Shown one piece after another: positions 1 through 9,151 of a stretch of 64,000 bases of DNA (position 1 is its first letter; each line of letters starts with the position of its first letter). Both the position numbers and the translations under genes were made by a program. The DNA is from JAWLAT01 sp041395325 (GTDB taxonomy: Bacteria > Pseudomonadota > Gammaproteobacteria > Xanthomonadales > SZUA-5). The stretch covers positions 205,906 to 269,905 of the forward strand of contig JAWLAT010000005.1 in the NCBI GenBank assembly GCA_041395325.1. Direction: 5' to 3'. Under the pieces are notes generated by a model, which was given only the letters and a program-made list of their open reading frames with translations, ran no database searches and had not been told where the DNA came from.

Positions 1-73
1 GGAATGCGCCGCGGACAGCTACAACCCGGTCGCAATGATCTGGCCGGGCTTGGGGTCGAAGTCGGTGGCTTAA
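1..73 (+). CDS. C-terminal end of an unidentified gene (partial)
   Basis: Frame 2 is open from the window edge to a TAA at 71-73 and encodes about 23 residues ending GLGSKSVA. The codons are GC-rich at third positions like the neighbouring genes. It is too short to recognise, so the call rests only on the open frame and codon use. Confidence 0.35.
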   Translation, partial: ECAADSYNPVAMIWPGLGSKSVA

Positions 74-243
74 AGCGGATTGGCCGGTACCGTCCAAGCC
101 ACATGGCAACTTGCTGAGCCAAGCGGCGGTCAGTGCCAGATGGTGGGCCATGCACCGTCCGGATCGACAGCCGCAACCGCGCGCGCAGCCGGTCGTAGCG
201 GCGGCAACGCAGCCTGTGGCGAACCTGCCAGCGGAGCTCCGCC

Positions 244-2091
244 ATGCGTTGCCACGTCGCCTTCCTCCTACTTCTGCTGACCCTGCCAACGCCAGCCTTG
301 GCCGAGTTGTTGCTGGTCACCTCCACCGCCAGCTCCGGTCCGGGCAGCCTGACCGAGGCCATCAACCAGGCCAACACCACGTTGGCCGAAGACCGGATCG
401 AATTCCGCTTCGGTGGCAATGGCACGGCGACGATCAATGGACCGTTCCCCAATGTCACCCAACCGTTGGTCATCGATGCCTATGCGGGCCTGAGCAACAC
501 CGCGCCCAATACCCTGGCCGGTCGTGGCAACGACGCCCAGCTGCGCATCCATCTGGTGACCAGTGGGTGGAACATCCTCACCGAGTTCCAGATGCGTGGC
601 GTGGCTCTGTCGGCCCCAGCCGGTGGCGGCAATCTCAATCTGCGCTGCACGCAGGGTCTGGGCGATTGCGCCCCACTGGTGTTGCGCGGCAATTACTTCG
701 GCACCAACACCGCCGGCGTGCCTTCCGGCGGATACTTCGAGGTCTTGCTGGCAGCACCCGCAGACAGCAAGCAGTTTCTGGAAATGAGGATCGGCTTGCC
801 AACCACGGCAGACCGCAATCTCTTCCTCAACGCCGGCCTGCGACTGCGAGCCGAAAGTGTTACCCCCGTCCAGATTCTCAACAACAGCTTCGGCATCGAC
901 CGCGCGGGTCAGACCGCTCCGACCGGCGCTTGCCAGTACCTCTTCAATGGCCTGACACGGGACTTCGGACTGATCCTGCAGGATGACAAGGTTCGCGTGG
1001 GCGGCCTTGGTGCGCAGGATCGAAACCTCTTTGGTTGTGGCGCACTGGTGGAGGAGCAGCCGCTGCTTGCCGACAACGAACGGGAGAACATTCAATTCAT
1101 CGGCAACCAGTTCGATGCCAGCGGATCGACCGGCAGTTCGCCCTATGGCGCCATCACCATTCAGCGCCGCGCTGCCGCGACCGGCTCGATTGGATCGATC
1201 GTCATTGGCGGGACTGCGCCAGGCGCTGGCAACAGCATCAGCCACTATCCCTTTGAGGGCATTCTGCTCAATCACCTGACCAGTGCTAGTACCCGAATTC
1301 TGGCCAACCGCATCTTTGACAACGAAGGACTGGCGATCGACCTGGGTGACGATGGCATCACCGCCAACGACGTGGACGACGTCGATTTCGGGCCCAACCT
1401 GCGGCAGAACTTCCCGGTGCTGCGGCGGGCGAGGGTGACCGCCAGCGGTGATCTGCTGGTGGAACTGCGCCTCAACCATGGCCCTGACACCGAGTCCTAT
1501 GAGATCGAGTTGTTCGACAACGATCGCTGCCATCCGCTCGGCCACGGGCCCGCCCAACGACCCATCGCCCGCCTGACGCGAACCGTCGGCGGCGACGACG
1601 GACCACTTGCGCTGAACGTCGCTTCGACGTCGGTGGTCCCTGGCCGCTACCTGACGGCCACCAGCAAGATCGCGTCCACCGGCGAAACCTCTGAGCTCTC
1701 GGGCTGCCTGCGCGTGGCCAACGACGACGTGACCGAACAGCGCCTGCAGGGCCGCGTCTTTCTCGATGTCAACGGCAACGGCAGCTTCGAGCCGGCGCAG
1801 GGTGACGTGGGTCTGTCGGCCACCTATGTTTTCGTCGATCTGGACGCTGACGGCCTGTTCGACGGCGATACCGAAGCCCTGGCCACGACCGACGCCAACG
1901 GGCTGTACAGCTTCACCGCGGCACCGGCGGAGCTGGCAGGTCGCAGCCTGCAGGCGCAACTGCCACTCGGCTCGCTGCCCTCAGCCGGCACCCCCAACCC
2001 TCGCCCCATCACCGGACCGGCCAACGCTGAGCTGGACTTCGGCTTTCGAGTCGGTATCGACCCGTTGTTCAGTGATTCCTTCGAGGATTGA
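244..2091 (+). CDS. Secreted beta-helix repeat protein with SdrD-like C-terminal domain and FxDxFE tag
   Basis: Residues 1-20 form a Sec signal peptide with an ALA cleavage motif. The mature start, GPGSLTEAINQAN, matches the motif that opens many bacterial parallel beta-helix (pectate-lyase-fold) adhesin-like proteins. Residues about 25-400 look like irregular beta-helix rungs (N-x-F/I-G, NRIFDN). Residues about 503-600 contain VFLDVNGNGSFE and TDANGLYSF, typical of SdrD-B/Cna-B-type Ig-like domains that bind calcium and act as stalks. The chain ends LFSDSFED, a variant of the C-terminal tag shared by several proteins here. GGAG about 7 bases before the ATG supports the start. It is probably exported or surface-located; the substrate or partner is unknown. 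Confidence 0.75.
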   Translation: MRCHVAFLLLLLTLPTPALAELLLVTSTASSGPGSLTEAINQANTTLAEDRIEFRFGGNGTATINGPFPNVTQPLVIDAYAGLSNTAPNTLAGRGNDAQLRIHLVTSGWNILTEFQMRGVALSAPAGGGNLNLRCTQGLGDCAPLVLRGNYFGTNTAGVPSGGYFEVLLAAPADSKQFLEMRIGLPTTADRNLFLNAGLRLRAESVTPVQILNNSFGIDRAGQTAPTGACQYLFNGLTRDFGLILQDDKVRVGGLGAQDRNLFGCGALVEEQPLLADNERENIQFIGNQFDASGSTGSSPYGAITIQRRAAATGSIGSIVIGGTAPGAGNSISHYPFEGILLNHLTSASTRILANRIFDNEGLAIDLGDDGITANDVDDVDFGPNLRQNFPVLRRARVTASGDLLVELRLNHGPDTESYEIELFDNDRCHPLGHGPAQRPIARLTRTVGGDDGPLALNVASTSVVPGRYLTATSKIASTGETSELSGCLRVANDDVTEQRLQGRVFLDVNGNGSFEPAQGDVGLSATYVFVDLDADGLFDGDTEALATTDANGLYSFTAAPAELAGRSLQAQLPLGSLPSAGTPNPRPITGPANAELDFGFRVGIDPLFSDSFED

Positions 2092-2122
2092 GAAGCCGGA
2101 TCGGGACATTGAGTGACCCACC

Positions 2123-2164
2123 GTTATCCCGCAGAACGACCACCTGGCTGTTTTGCGGGATAAC
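2123..2164. terminator. Hairpin downstream of the beta-helix gene
   Basis: GTTATCCCGCA (2123-2133) and TGCGGGATAAC (2154-2164) form a perfect 11-bp stem with a 20-nt loop, 31 bases after the preceding stop codon. There is no T tract, so it is either a factor-assisted terminator or a relic repeat. The IS insertion point lies 16 bases further on. Confidence 0.45.
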
Positions 2165-2180
2165 CCATGCAGCGCTTCGA

Positions 2181-2184
2181 CTAG
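2181..2184. repeat. Target-site duplication (left copy), CTAG
   Basis: CTAG abuts the left inverted repeat; the identical copy lies at 3502-3505. Because CTAG is palindromic, it could alternatively be part of the inverted repeats. Confidence 0.7.
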
Positions 2185-3501
2185 CAGCTTGTTGCCTTTT
2201 GCCTAGACAGGCACTTGCTTTGCGGGGCGTGGCTTGCGATACCAGTTTGAGTGAATGCTTGAGGTGACTGCTGATGCGTGGAGCCGATGTCACGCAGGAA
2301 TCGTTGTTCACGGTTGCCAAGCTGAGCGACTTTGTGCCTGACGACCATCCGCTGCGGTCGATTCGGGGCTTGGCTGATCAGGCGCTGGGTCGGATGAGCG
2401 GACTGTTCTCGACCTTGTATGCCGACCGCGGTCGGCACTCGATTGCGCCGGAAAAGCTGTTACGAGCCCAATTGCTGCAGCTGTTCTACTCGTTGCGCAG
2501 CGAGCGGATGTTGATGGAGCAGCTGCGCTACAACCTGCTGTTCCGTTGGTTCGTGGGGATCACCATCGACGAGCCGGTGTGGGATCACTCGGTGTTCTCC
2601 AAGAACCGCGATCGTCTCAACAGCGAGTCGGTGGCAGCGGCGTTTCTGGGCGAGGTCGTGCGCCTGGCCGAGGAGGCGGGCCTGATGTCCGACGAACATT
2701 TCTCAGTCGATGGGACGCTGCTGCAAGCTTGGGCATCCCAAAAGAGTTTCCGGCCCAAAGGTGAGCCGCCGGCCGACGATGAGGGACCGCGCAATGCACC
2801 GCCCAACTTCAAAGGCCAAACGCGTCGCAACGATACCCATGCTTCGACCAGCGATCCGGACGCTCGTTTGTACCGTAAGGGCAGGACGGCGGCGCAGCTG
2901 AGCTATCTGGGCCATGTGCTGATGGAGCATCGTAGCGGGCTGGTCCGCGATGCTCGGGTGACGCGCGCAAACGGTTACGGCGAGCGCGAGGCGGCGCTGG
3001 CGATGATCGGGGATCTACCCCGTCGAAGACGCCGGACGCTGGCTGCTGACAAGGGCTACGACACCAATGACTTCGTCCGCGACTGTCGCGCCCTGAAGGT
3101 GACTCCACATGTGGCTCAGGACACCGCCAACCGCCGTAGCGCCATCGACAAGCGCACCACCCGGCATCCGGGTTACGCACTGAGCATCAAGGTACGTGCA
3201 TGGATCGAGACGCACTTCGGCTGGCTCAAGTCGGCCGCTGGCATGCGTCAGGTCAAGCAGCGTGGCCACGCGAACGTCCAAGCGCTGTTTCAGCTGGGCA
3301 TGGCGGCCAGCAATCTGATCCGCCTGCCCAAACTGATTGCCGCCGGAAGACGACCATGACCATGACAGGACAGGTCCCTCTGCATGTGCCCAAAACGTGT
3401 TTGCAGCGGGCGAAAAGCGACGTAAACGAGTACCAAACGACCCGCAGAACCACGCTCGCCAAGGTCAAACCCGGCGACGACACCCAAAATTCAACAGGCT
3501 G
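2185..3501 (+). mobile_element. Complete IS5/IS1182-like insertion sequence, 1317 bp
   Basis: The left end CAGCTTGTTGCCTTTTG (2185-2201) and the inverted right end, which reads CAGCCTGTTGAATTTTG on the complement of 3485-3501, match at 14 of 17 positions. Both ends are flanked by CTAG (2181-2184 and 3502-3505), a 4-bp target duplication. CTAG fits the YTAR targets of some IS5 subgroups. One transposase gene fills the element. Ends and duplication appear intact, so this looks like a complete and fairly recent insertion. Family assignment at the IS5 versus IS1182 level is uncertain without a database search. Confidence 0.85.
2274..3359 (+). CDS. IS5/IS1182-like DDE transposase
   Basis: This 361-residue DDE transposase catalyses cut-and-paste movement of the surrounding element. 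The N-terminal third (DHPLRSIRGLAD, then LLRAQLLQLFYSLRSERML) matches the DUF772 N-terminal domain of IS5-type transposases. The catalytic region shows SVDGTLLQAWAS (first Asp), LAADKGYD (second Asp) and WIETHFGWLKSAAG (Glu). The TRRNDTHASTSDPDARLYRKG-type stretch is typical of this group. The reading frame is uninterrupted and sits about 90 bases inside the left end, so the element could be active. The start is the ATG at 2274; the purine-rich GAGGTGACTG lies upstream. Confidence 0.92.
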   Translation: MRGADVTQESLFTVAKLSDFVPDDHPLRSIRGLADQALGRMSGLFSTLYADRGRHSIAPEKLLRAQLLQLFYSLRSERMLMEQLRYNLLFRWFVGITIDEPVWDHSVFSKNRDRLNSESVAAAFLGEVVRLAEEAGLMSDEHFSVDGTLLQAWASQKSFRPKGEPPADDEGPRNAPPNFKGQTRRNDTHASTSDPDARLYRKGRTAAQLSYLGHVLMEHRSGLVRDARVTRANGYGEREAALAMIGDLPRRRRRTLAADKGYDTNDFVRDCRALKVTPHVAQDTANRRSAIDKRTTRHPGYALSIKVRAWIETHFGWLKSAAGMRQVKQRGHANVQALFQLGMAASNLIRLPKLIAAGRRP

Positions 3502-3547
3502 CTAGGGATCCGGGCAAGCACGTCACGCCTCACCTGACATCGGCCAA

Positions 3548-4225
3548 CTATCCGCCTTGCTGCTCGCGCAAGGCGCGGGCGAAGCGCCGGACGGTGGGGC
3601 CGATCAATGGCCGGTACAGATGACGCAACAGCCACCCCGGCGCGCCGCGGCCACGTTCCTCCCGATGCACCCGTGCACGCAGATGGTCCATGAAGGCAAA
3701 GGCCGAGGGCCGAAACCCGCGCTCATCGAAGCGAAACTCGATTCGACACACGTGCTTGACCGACTTGTAGCCGTATTGCGATGGCGCCACCAGGCGCAGC
3801 GGCGCGCCATGGGCCACGCTCAGCGCTGCGCCGTCGAGGCGATCGGCAAGCAGCACGTCGTCGGCCAGCAGGTCCTCCAGCAGCACGCAGGTGCGTGCGC
3901 CATCCTGACCGCGGAGATAGACGAACGCCGCATCAGCGTTGGGCTGCGCCTGCGGCTGGATCACCGTCGCGTAGAACTCGCTGAACCGAACCCCGCCCCA
4001 GCGCAGTCCGCGTCGGCTCCAGGTCGTCACGCAATGGAAGTCGCTGATCTGTTCGATCCGCGGCAAACCGGCCAACGGATCATGCAAGGCCAGTTCCCGG
4101 CCCACCTCGCCGTCGATCCGCAGAATCGCCTGCACTGGTGAGGCCGGAAAGCGACGGGCGAACTGGCTCAAGCCAAAGCGCGGGAAGTCGGCAATTTCTC
4201 GTTGCCCAGGCGGCAGCGTAGCCAA
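3548..4225 (-). CDS. Molybdopterin-dependent oxidoreductase (sulfite oxidase fold, cytosolic)
   Basis: About 225 residues of the oxidoreductase molybdopterin-binding domain related to sulfite oxidase/MsrP. DFHCVTTWSRRGLRWGGV carries the Cys that ligates molybdenum, and HGAPLRLVAPSQYGYKSVK is the second cofactor-contact segment. There is no Tat or Sec signal, so a cytoplasmic location is likely, unlike periplasmic MsrP. The frame stays open further upstream, but that part has no family resemblance. I chose the TTG at 4225-4223 because GGGAGG lies 8 bases before it and the protein then begins ATLPPGQREIADFPRFGL, as family members do. No partner haem or membrane gene is adjacent, so the electron donor and substrate are unknown. 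Confidence 0.85.
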   Translation of the reverse strand: MATLPPGQREIADFPRFGLSQFARRFPASPVQAILRIDGEVGRELALHDPLAGLPRIEQISDFHCVTTWSRRGLRWGGVRFSEFYATVIQPQAQPNADAAFVYLRGQDGARTCVLLEDLLADDVLLADRLDGAALSVAHGAPLRLVAPSQYGYKSVKHVCRIEFRFDERGFRPSAFAFMDHLRARVHREERGRGAPGWLLRHLYRPLIGPTVRRFARALREQQGG

Positions 4226-4641
4226 TGCAAACGCCTCCCGTGGTGGTCTGCCGCCAAGGCTAGCTTCAGTACGCAAGCGTATGGTGGCGCATCGACCGCG
4301 CTCCCTCGGGCGTCGATGTCCATGCTCGGCGAGTGACGAAGCGGGCTGATGGGCAACAGCGGCGCCGGTTCTCCGCCTTCCGGGGCGAACAACGCGCGTC
4401 TCTGTGTAGCTGGTTTGAGGACACCGGATCGCGTTCAAGACAACCACTGCTGTTTGAAGCCACGGATTGACCATTCCCACGCTGGCTCAAACGGCGGCTC
4501 ACACGATGGCCTGTTCTCCTAGCGGCCCTGGGGACTGCCTTGGCATCTGGTATCGGCGGATCCCCTTGCACACATCGCCACGTCTGTTCGCTGCCGATCG
4601 GCTGAACAGCCCATTGAGTTGCCTGCCAGTTGGAGCTCGCC
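4226..4641. other. Intergenic stretch, no gene recognised
   Basis: 416 bases between divergent genes. It holds chance open frames on both strands, but none with family resemblance or a good ribosome site. It presumably contains the promoters of both flanking genes; I see no convincing -35/-10 pair or palindrome. Confidence 0.5.
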
Positions 4642-7600
4642 ATGTCCCGCTATCTGCGCCATCTCGGCGCGATCATCACGCTCACCGCGCTTTTCCTGGG
4701 CTCGATCACACCCGCCCAGGCTCAACCGACTTTCATCGAACGCTCGCCTGTCGCCACCAATGCCAATGGTGCGAACTCGGTCTTCGCCATCGATCTGGAC
4801 GGAGACGGCGATACTGATGTGCTTTCGGCTTCCGAAGTGGACGACACCGTTGCCTGGTTCGAGAACGACGGGCAGGAGCGCTTCATCCGGCGCAACATCG
4901 TCGGCAATGCCGATGGCGCCTTCTCGGTGTTCGCCACGGACGTCGATGGAGACGGCGATATTGATGTCCTCTCCACCTCCCGGCTCGGTGGTGCAGTCGT
5001 CTGGTTCGAGAACGACGGCGAGCAGAACTTTGCCACGCGAACCATTGCCAATCGCGATGGTCCGCGTTCGGTGTTTGCGGTCGATGTGGATGGCGATGGC
5101 GACATCGACGTGCTCTCCGCATCGGGCGGCGATGACCTCATCGCCTGGTTCGAGAACGACGGCACACAGGGCTTCACCCGGCGCAACATCGTGACCAATG
5201 CCAACGGCGCGGACTCGGTGTTTGCCGCCGACGTGGACAGCGACGGCGATATGGATGTGCTGTCGGCCTCACTCAATGACGACACGGTGGCGTGGTACGA
5301 GAACGACGGCAGCCAGACCTTCACGCGTCGCAACATCGCGATCGATGCCGACGCAGCCAGCTCGGTATTTGCCATCGACTTAGATGGCGATGGCGACACG
5401 GATGTGCTGTCGGCTTCTGAGAACGACAGCACGATCGCCTGGTTCGAGAACAACGGTGCCGAGAATTTCACCCGGCGCAACATCGCCACCGATGCGGACA
5501 GCGCAGTGTCGGTGTTCGCCGCCGATGTCGATGGCGACGGCGATATCGACGTGCTGGCGGCCTCGTCGGACGACAACACCATCGCCTGGTTCGACAACAA
5601 TGGCAGCGAGAACTTCAGTCGCCGCACCATCAGCAGCAACGCGATCGATGCCCGTTCCGTGTTCGCTGCCGACATGGATGGGGATGGCGACCTCGACGTG
5701 CTGTCCGCCTCGGCAGGCAATGACACGATCAGCTGGTTCGAGAACGACCAGCGGGATGTCTTCGCCCCGATCGGCGACGCCCGCAACATCGCCAGCAACG
5801 CCATCTCCGCGGTGTCCGTGTTCGCGGCCGATGTCGATGGCGATGGCGCCATGGATGTGGTGTCGGCGTCCACCGGTGACGATACCGTCGCCTGGTTCGA
5901 GAACGACCGCAGCGGCGGTTTCATTCGCCGCAACATCGACACCGCTGCCGACGCGGTCGCCTCGGTTCATGCCATCGACGTGGACAGCGACGGCGACACC
6001 GACGTGCTGGCGGCCTTGACCGGCGTGGACACGATCGCCTGGTATGACAACGACGATGAAGTCTTCACCCGCCGCAATGTCGTGATCGACGCGCTGGCGC
6101 CAACGGCCGTCTTCGCCGCCGACGTGGACGGCGATGGGGATGTGGACATCCTGTCGGCCTCCGAAGGTGACGACACCATTGCCTGGTTCGAGAACACCAA
6201 CCTGGGCACCTTCCTTCGCCACAACATCACGACCCTCGCCGACGGCGCACAGTCGGTGTTCGCCATCGATGTCGATGACGACGGCGACATGGATGTGCTG
6301 TCGGCGTCCGATGACGACGACACCATTGCCTGGTACCGCAACGACGGCAATCAGAACTTCGCCCGCCGCGTCATCGCGGCCGACGCGGTGGCGGCCCGCT
6401 CGGTGTATGCGGCCGACGTGGATGGCGACGGCGACATCGACGTGCTGTCGGCCTCGTTCTTTGACGACACCATCGCCTGGTTCGAGAACAATGGGAGCGA
6501 AGTCTTTACCCGCCGCAATATCGCCACCGACGTCAATGGCGCCCGCGCCGTGATCGCCACCGATGTGGATGCCGACGGCGACATCGATGTGCTGTCAGCC
6601 TCGCAGAACGATGACACCGTGACCTGGTTCGAGAATGACGGCCTGCAGCGCTTTTCCAGGCGCAACCTCGCCACCAGCGCCGATGGCGCGGCCTCGGTGG
6701 TCACGACCGATCTGGACGGCGACGGCGACACCGACGTCCTGTCGGCGGCATCGTTTGCCAATGCCATCGACTGGTATGCGAACGACGCGATTCATCGCAG
6801 CGCGGCATTTGGCGGCAAGAACCCGATTGCCACCAACGCCGATGGGGCGCGCGCGGTCTTCGCCACCGATCTGGACGGAGACGGCGATGTGGATGTCGTG
6901 GCCGCGTCGAATGACGACAACACCATTGCGTGGTTTCAGAATGATGGTGTGGAGAACTTCACTCGACGCAACGTCTTCACCAATGCCAATGGTGCAACCG
7001 ACGTGTCTGTCGCCGATGTCGACGGCGATGGCGACCTGGACCTGCTGTCTGCGTCGGCCGACGACAGCACCATTGCCTGGTATGCGAACAACGGCAGCGA
7101 GAGCTTTTCGCGCCGGATCATCGCCACCGACGCGATTCTCGCTGTCAAGGCGATTGCAGCCGACCTGGATGGTGACGGCGATATGGATGTGCTGTCCGCC
7201 TCGGAGGGCGATGACACGGTTGCCTGGTTCGAGAACAACGGCAGCGAGAGCTTCACGCGGCGCAATATCGTCACGAATGCCGACGCTGCCACGTCACTGG
7301 TCGTCGCCGACGTGGACGGCGACGGCCATCTGGATGTGGTCGTCGCGTCGTTCTTTGACAGCACGGTGGCCTGGTTCAAGAACGACGGCAGCGAGAATTT
7401 TTCCCGGCGCAACATCGCCACCGGCTTCGGAGGCGCCTCCTCGGTCTTTGCTGCCGACGTGGATCGCGACGGTGATCTGGACGTTGTCGCTGTCGGTCAG
7501 GGCAACAACACGATGGCCTGGTTCGAGAATGACGGTGTGGGGACCTTCACGCAGCACAACATCGCGACCGACGCCCGCAGCGCATTCGATGTTCGTGCGG

Positions 7601-9093
7601 CCGATCTTGACCGGGATGGCGACATCGATCTGCTGGTGTCGTCAGGTGGGGATGACACCGTGGCCTGGTTCGAAAACGACGGCCAGCAGAACTTCACCCG
7701 TCGCGCCATTGTCACCAATGCCGATTTCGTCACCGACGCCTTTGCCGCCGATGTCGACGGCGATGGCGACCTGGACGTGCTGTCGGCATCGCAGATCGAC
7801 AACACGGTGGCCTGGTACCAGAACTGCGGCGGACAGTTCCTGCTGGACGGCGCGGCGCTGTCGACGGCCCACGCGATCAACCCGGGCGATCCGGTTCTGC
7901 TGCTCACCCTGGACTATCTGCACAATGGCCGTGCGGGCGATGCCGCTGCAGTGCTGGCCTCATTGCCCCTGCAGTTCACTGACGGCGCCGACAACCCCTT
8001 GAACACCGCCCAGGCCAATGCGCTCATCGACCAGGTGCGGGTCTATCGGGACAACGGCGATCTGAACTTCAACCCCGCCAATGATCCGATTGTCGGGATG
8101 CTGGACAGCCTGGCGCTGACGCCGGTGGCCCTGAGTAATGCGACTCAGGTCGTCGATCTCGATCTGAGTGGTGGCGTTAGCGTCTCTGCCATCGGCAGTG
8201 CCCGCCTGTTTGTGGAAGTGCTGACGACGATCGATGCCGCCAGCGCCAACCCCGGACGATTCCAGATCAGTGCACCGCAAATCCCGACGCCACGACCGCA
8301 GGCCATGGATGCGCAATCTGCTGCGGTGCTGAGCCTGGAATGCCCGCTCAATGCGAGCAGCGGCGTCGTGAGCTTCGCCGGGCTGACGCCGGTGAACCTG
8401 TCGGTGTCGGCGACCAGCGGCTCGGAAGCCGGCGCGACGGCGATCACCGTGACCGCGACGCTCGACAGCGCAGTCGCCGAGAACCAGTCGGTCAACCTGC
8501 AGACCAGTGGCAGCGCCACGCTGGGCAGCGACTACAGCCTGAGCAGCAGCCAGATCAGCATTCCTGCCGGCGCCACCAGCGGCAGCGTCACGCTGACCAT
8601 CATCAACGATGCCGTCCTGGAAGGGCCGGAAACGGCGACTTTGACGCTAACCAATCCCAGCGCACTGCTGAGCCTGGGCAGCAGCATCACGCAGTCCGTC
8701 ACGATCACCGACGACGACAGCGCCAGCCTCAGCATCAACGATGTCAGCGTCAACGAAGGGGCCGGCCTGGTCACCTTCACCGTCACGCTCAGCAATGCGG
8801 TGCAAGCCGGCACGAGCGTCGATTTCGCCAGTTCCGACGGCACCGCGGTGGCCGGCAGCGACTACACCGCGACCAGCGGCACACTCACGTTTCCGGGCGC
8901 GGCGGGCACCCAAACCGTCAACGTGACGATCACCGACGACGCGCTGGTGGAGTCCGATGAGGTCTTCACGGTGATCCTGAGTGGTCCGACCAACGGGGTG
9001 GACCTGGCGCGCGCCATTGGCACCGCGACCATCATCGACAACGACACGGCGGGCGGCGATGAGATCTACGCCAACGGGTTTGAAAACCCATGA
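4642..9093 (+). CDS. Giant exported FG-GAP/VCBS protein: 21 repeats, Calx-beta domains, C-terminal tag
   Basis: A 1483-residue exported protein. The ATG at 4642 has GGAG 6 bases upstream and starts a signal peptide ending ITPAQAQ; the frame extends a further four codons upstream without a better start. Residues about 35-1065 are 21 repeats of about 48 residues with core DVDGDGDIDVLSAS, the Asp-rich calcium loop of integrin-type FG-GAP blades, followed by DDTIAWFENDG and FTRRNIAT. Repeats 7 and 14 carry the only length irregularities, consistent with three seven-bladed propellers. A linker domain follows (about 1066-1240), then two Calx-beta domains with TITDDD-type calcium motifs (about 1250-1470). 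The end is EIYANGFENP, the shared tag. Likely a calcium-stabilised surface or secreted adhesion/scaffold protein. Confidence 0.85.
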   Translation: MSRYLRHLGAIITLTALFLGSITPAQAQPTFIERSPVATNANGANSVFAIDLDGDGDTDVLSASEVDDTVAWFENDGQERFIRRNIVGNADGAFSVFATDVDGDGDIDVLSTSRLGGAVVWFENDGEQNFATRTIANRDGPRSVFAVDVDGDGDIDVLSASGGDDLIAWFENDGTQGFTRRNIVTNANGADSVFAADVDSDGDMDVLSASLNDDTVAWYENDGSQTFTRRNIAIDADAASSVFAIDLDGDGDTDVLSASENDSTIAWFENNGAENFTRRNIATDADSAVSVFAADVDGDGDIDVLAASSDDNTIAWFDNNGSENFSRRTISSNAIDARSVFAADMDGDGDLDVLSASAGNDTISWFENDQRDVFAPIGDARNIASNAISAVSVFAADVDGDGAMDVVSASTGDDTVAWFENDRSGGFIRRNIDTAADAVASVHAIDVDSDGDTDVLAALTGVDTIAWYDNDDEVFTRRNVVIDALAPTAVFAADVDGDGDVDILSASEGDDTIAWFENTNLGTFLRHNITTLADGAQSVFAIDVDDDGDMDVLSASDDDDTIAWYRNDGNQNFARRVIAADAVAARSVYAADVDGDGDIDVLSASFFDDTIAWFENNGSEVFTRRNIATDVNGARAVIATDVDADGDIDVLSASQNDDTVTWFENDGLQRFSRRNLATSADGAASVVTTDLDGDGDTDVLSAASFANAIDWYANDAIHRSAAFGGKNPIATNADGARAVFATDLDGDGDVDVVAASNDDNTIAWFQNDGVENFTRRNVFTNANGATDVSVADVDGDGDLDLLSASADDSTIAWYANNGSESFSRRIIATDAILAVKAIAADLDGDGDMDVLSASEGDDTVAWFENNGSESFTRRNIVTNADAATSLVVADVDGDGHLDVVVASFFDSTVAWFKNDGSENFSRRNIATGFGGASSVFAADVDRDGDLDVVAVGQGNNTMAWFENDGVGTFTQHNIATDARSAFDVRAADLDRDGDIDLLVSSGGDDTVAWFENDGQQNFTRRAIVTNADFVTDAFAADVDGDGDLDVLSASQIDNTVAWYQNCGGQFLLDGAALSTAHAINPGDPVLLLTLDYLHNGRAGDAAAVLASLPLQFTDGADNPLNTAQANALIDQVRVYRDNGDLNFNPANDPIVGMLDSLALTPVALSNATQVVDLDLSGGVSVSAIGSARLFVEVLTTIDAASANPGRFQISAPQIPTPRPQAMDAQSAAVLSLECPLNASSGVVSFAGLTPVNLSVSATSGSEAGATAITVTATLDSAVAENQSVNLQTSGSATLGSDYSLSSSQISIPAGATSGSVTLTIINDAVLEGPETATLTLTNPSALLSLGSSITQSVTITDDDSASLSINDVSVNEGAGLVTFTVTLSNAVQAGTSVDFASSDGTAVAGSDYTATSGTLTFPGAAGTQTVNVTITDDALVESDEVFTVILSGPTNGVDLARAIGTATIIDNDTAGGDEIYANGFENP

Positions 9094-9099
9094 GCCACA

Positions 9100-9151
9100 G
9101 GGGATCCTCTGAGCGACGCACGCGAGCCGCGTGAGGCACTCAGGGGATCCC
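9100..9151. repeat. Long imperfect hairpin between genes
   Basis: GGGGATCCTCTGAG at the left pairs with CTCAGGGGATCCC at the right, and inside them CACGCG pairs with CGCGTG around an AGC loop. The structure fills almost the whole gap between the stop at 9093 and the ATG at 9152. The right arm includes the AGGGGA that serves as ribosome site for the next gene, so folding could mask it. It may be a terminator or a translational control element. Confidence 0.5.

Noticed and set aside
4226..4480. An 85-residue N-terminal extension of the molybdopterin oxidoreductase
   Set aside because: Arg-rich, no family similarity; a TTG with a strong GGGAGG site gives the normal N-terminus.
4642..7845. CRISPR-like periodic DNA in the FG-GAP gene
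   Set aside because: Period is about 144 bases and follows coding repeats; no fixed direct repeats with variable spacers.
6635..8002. Second + strand frame inside the FG-GAP gene
   Set aside because: Shifted reading of the repeats (MSTAMATWTCC-type low-complexity product); not protein-like.
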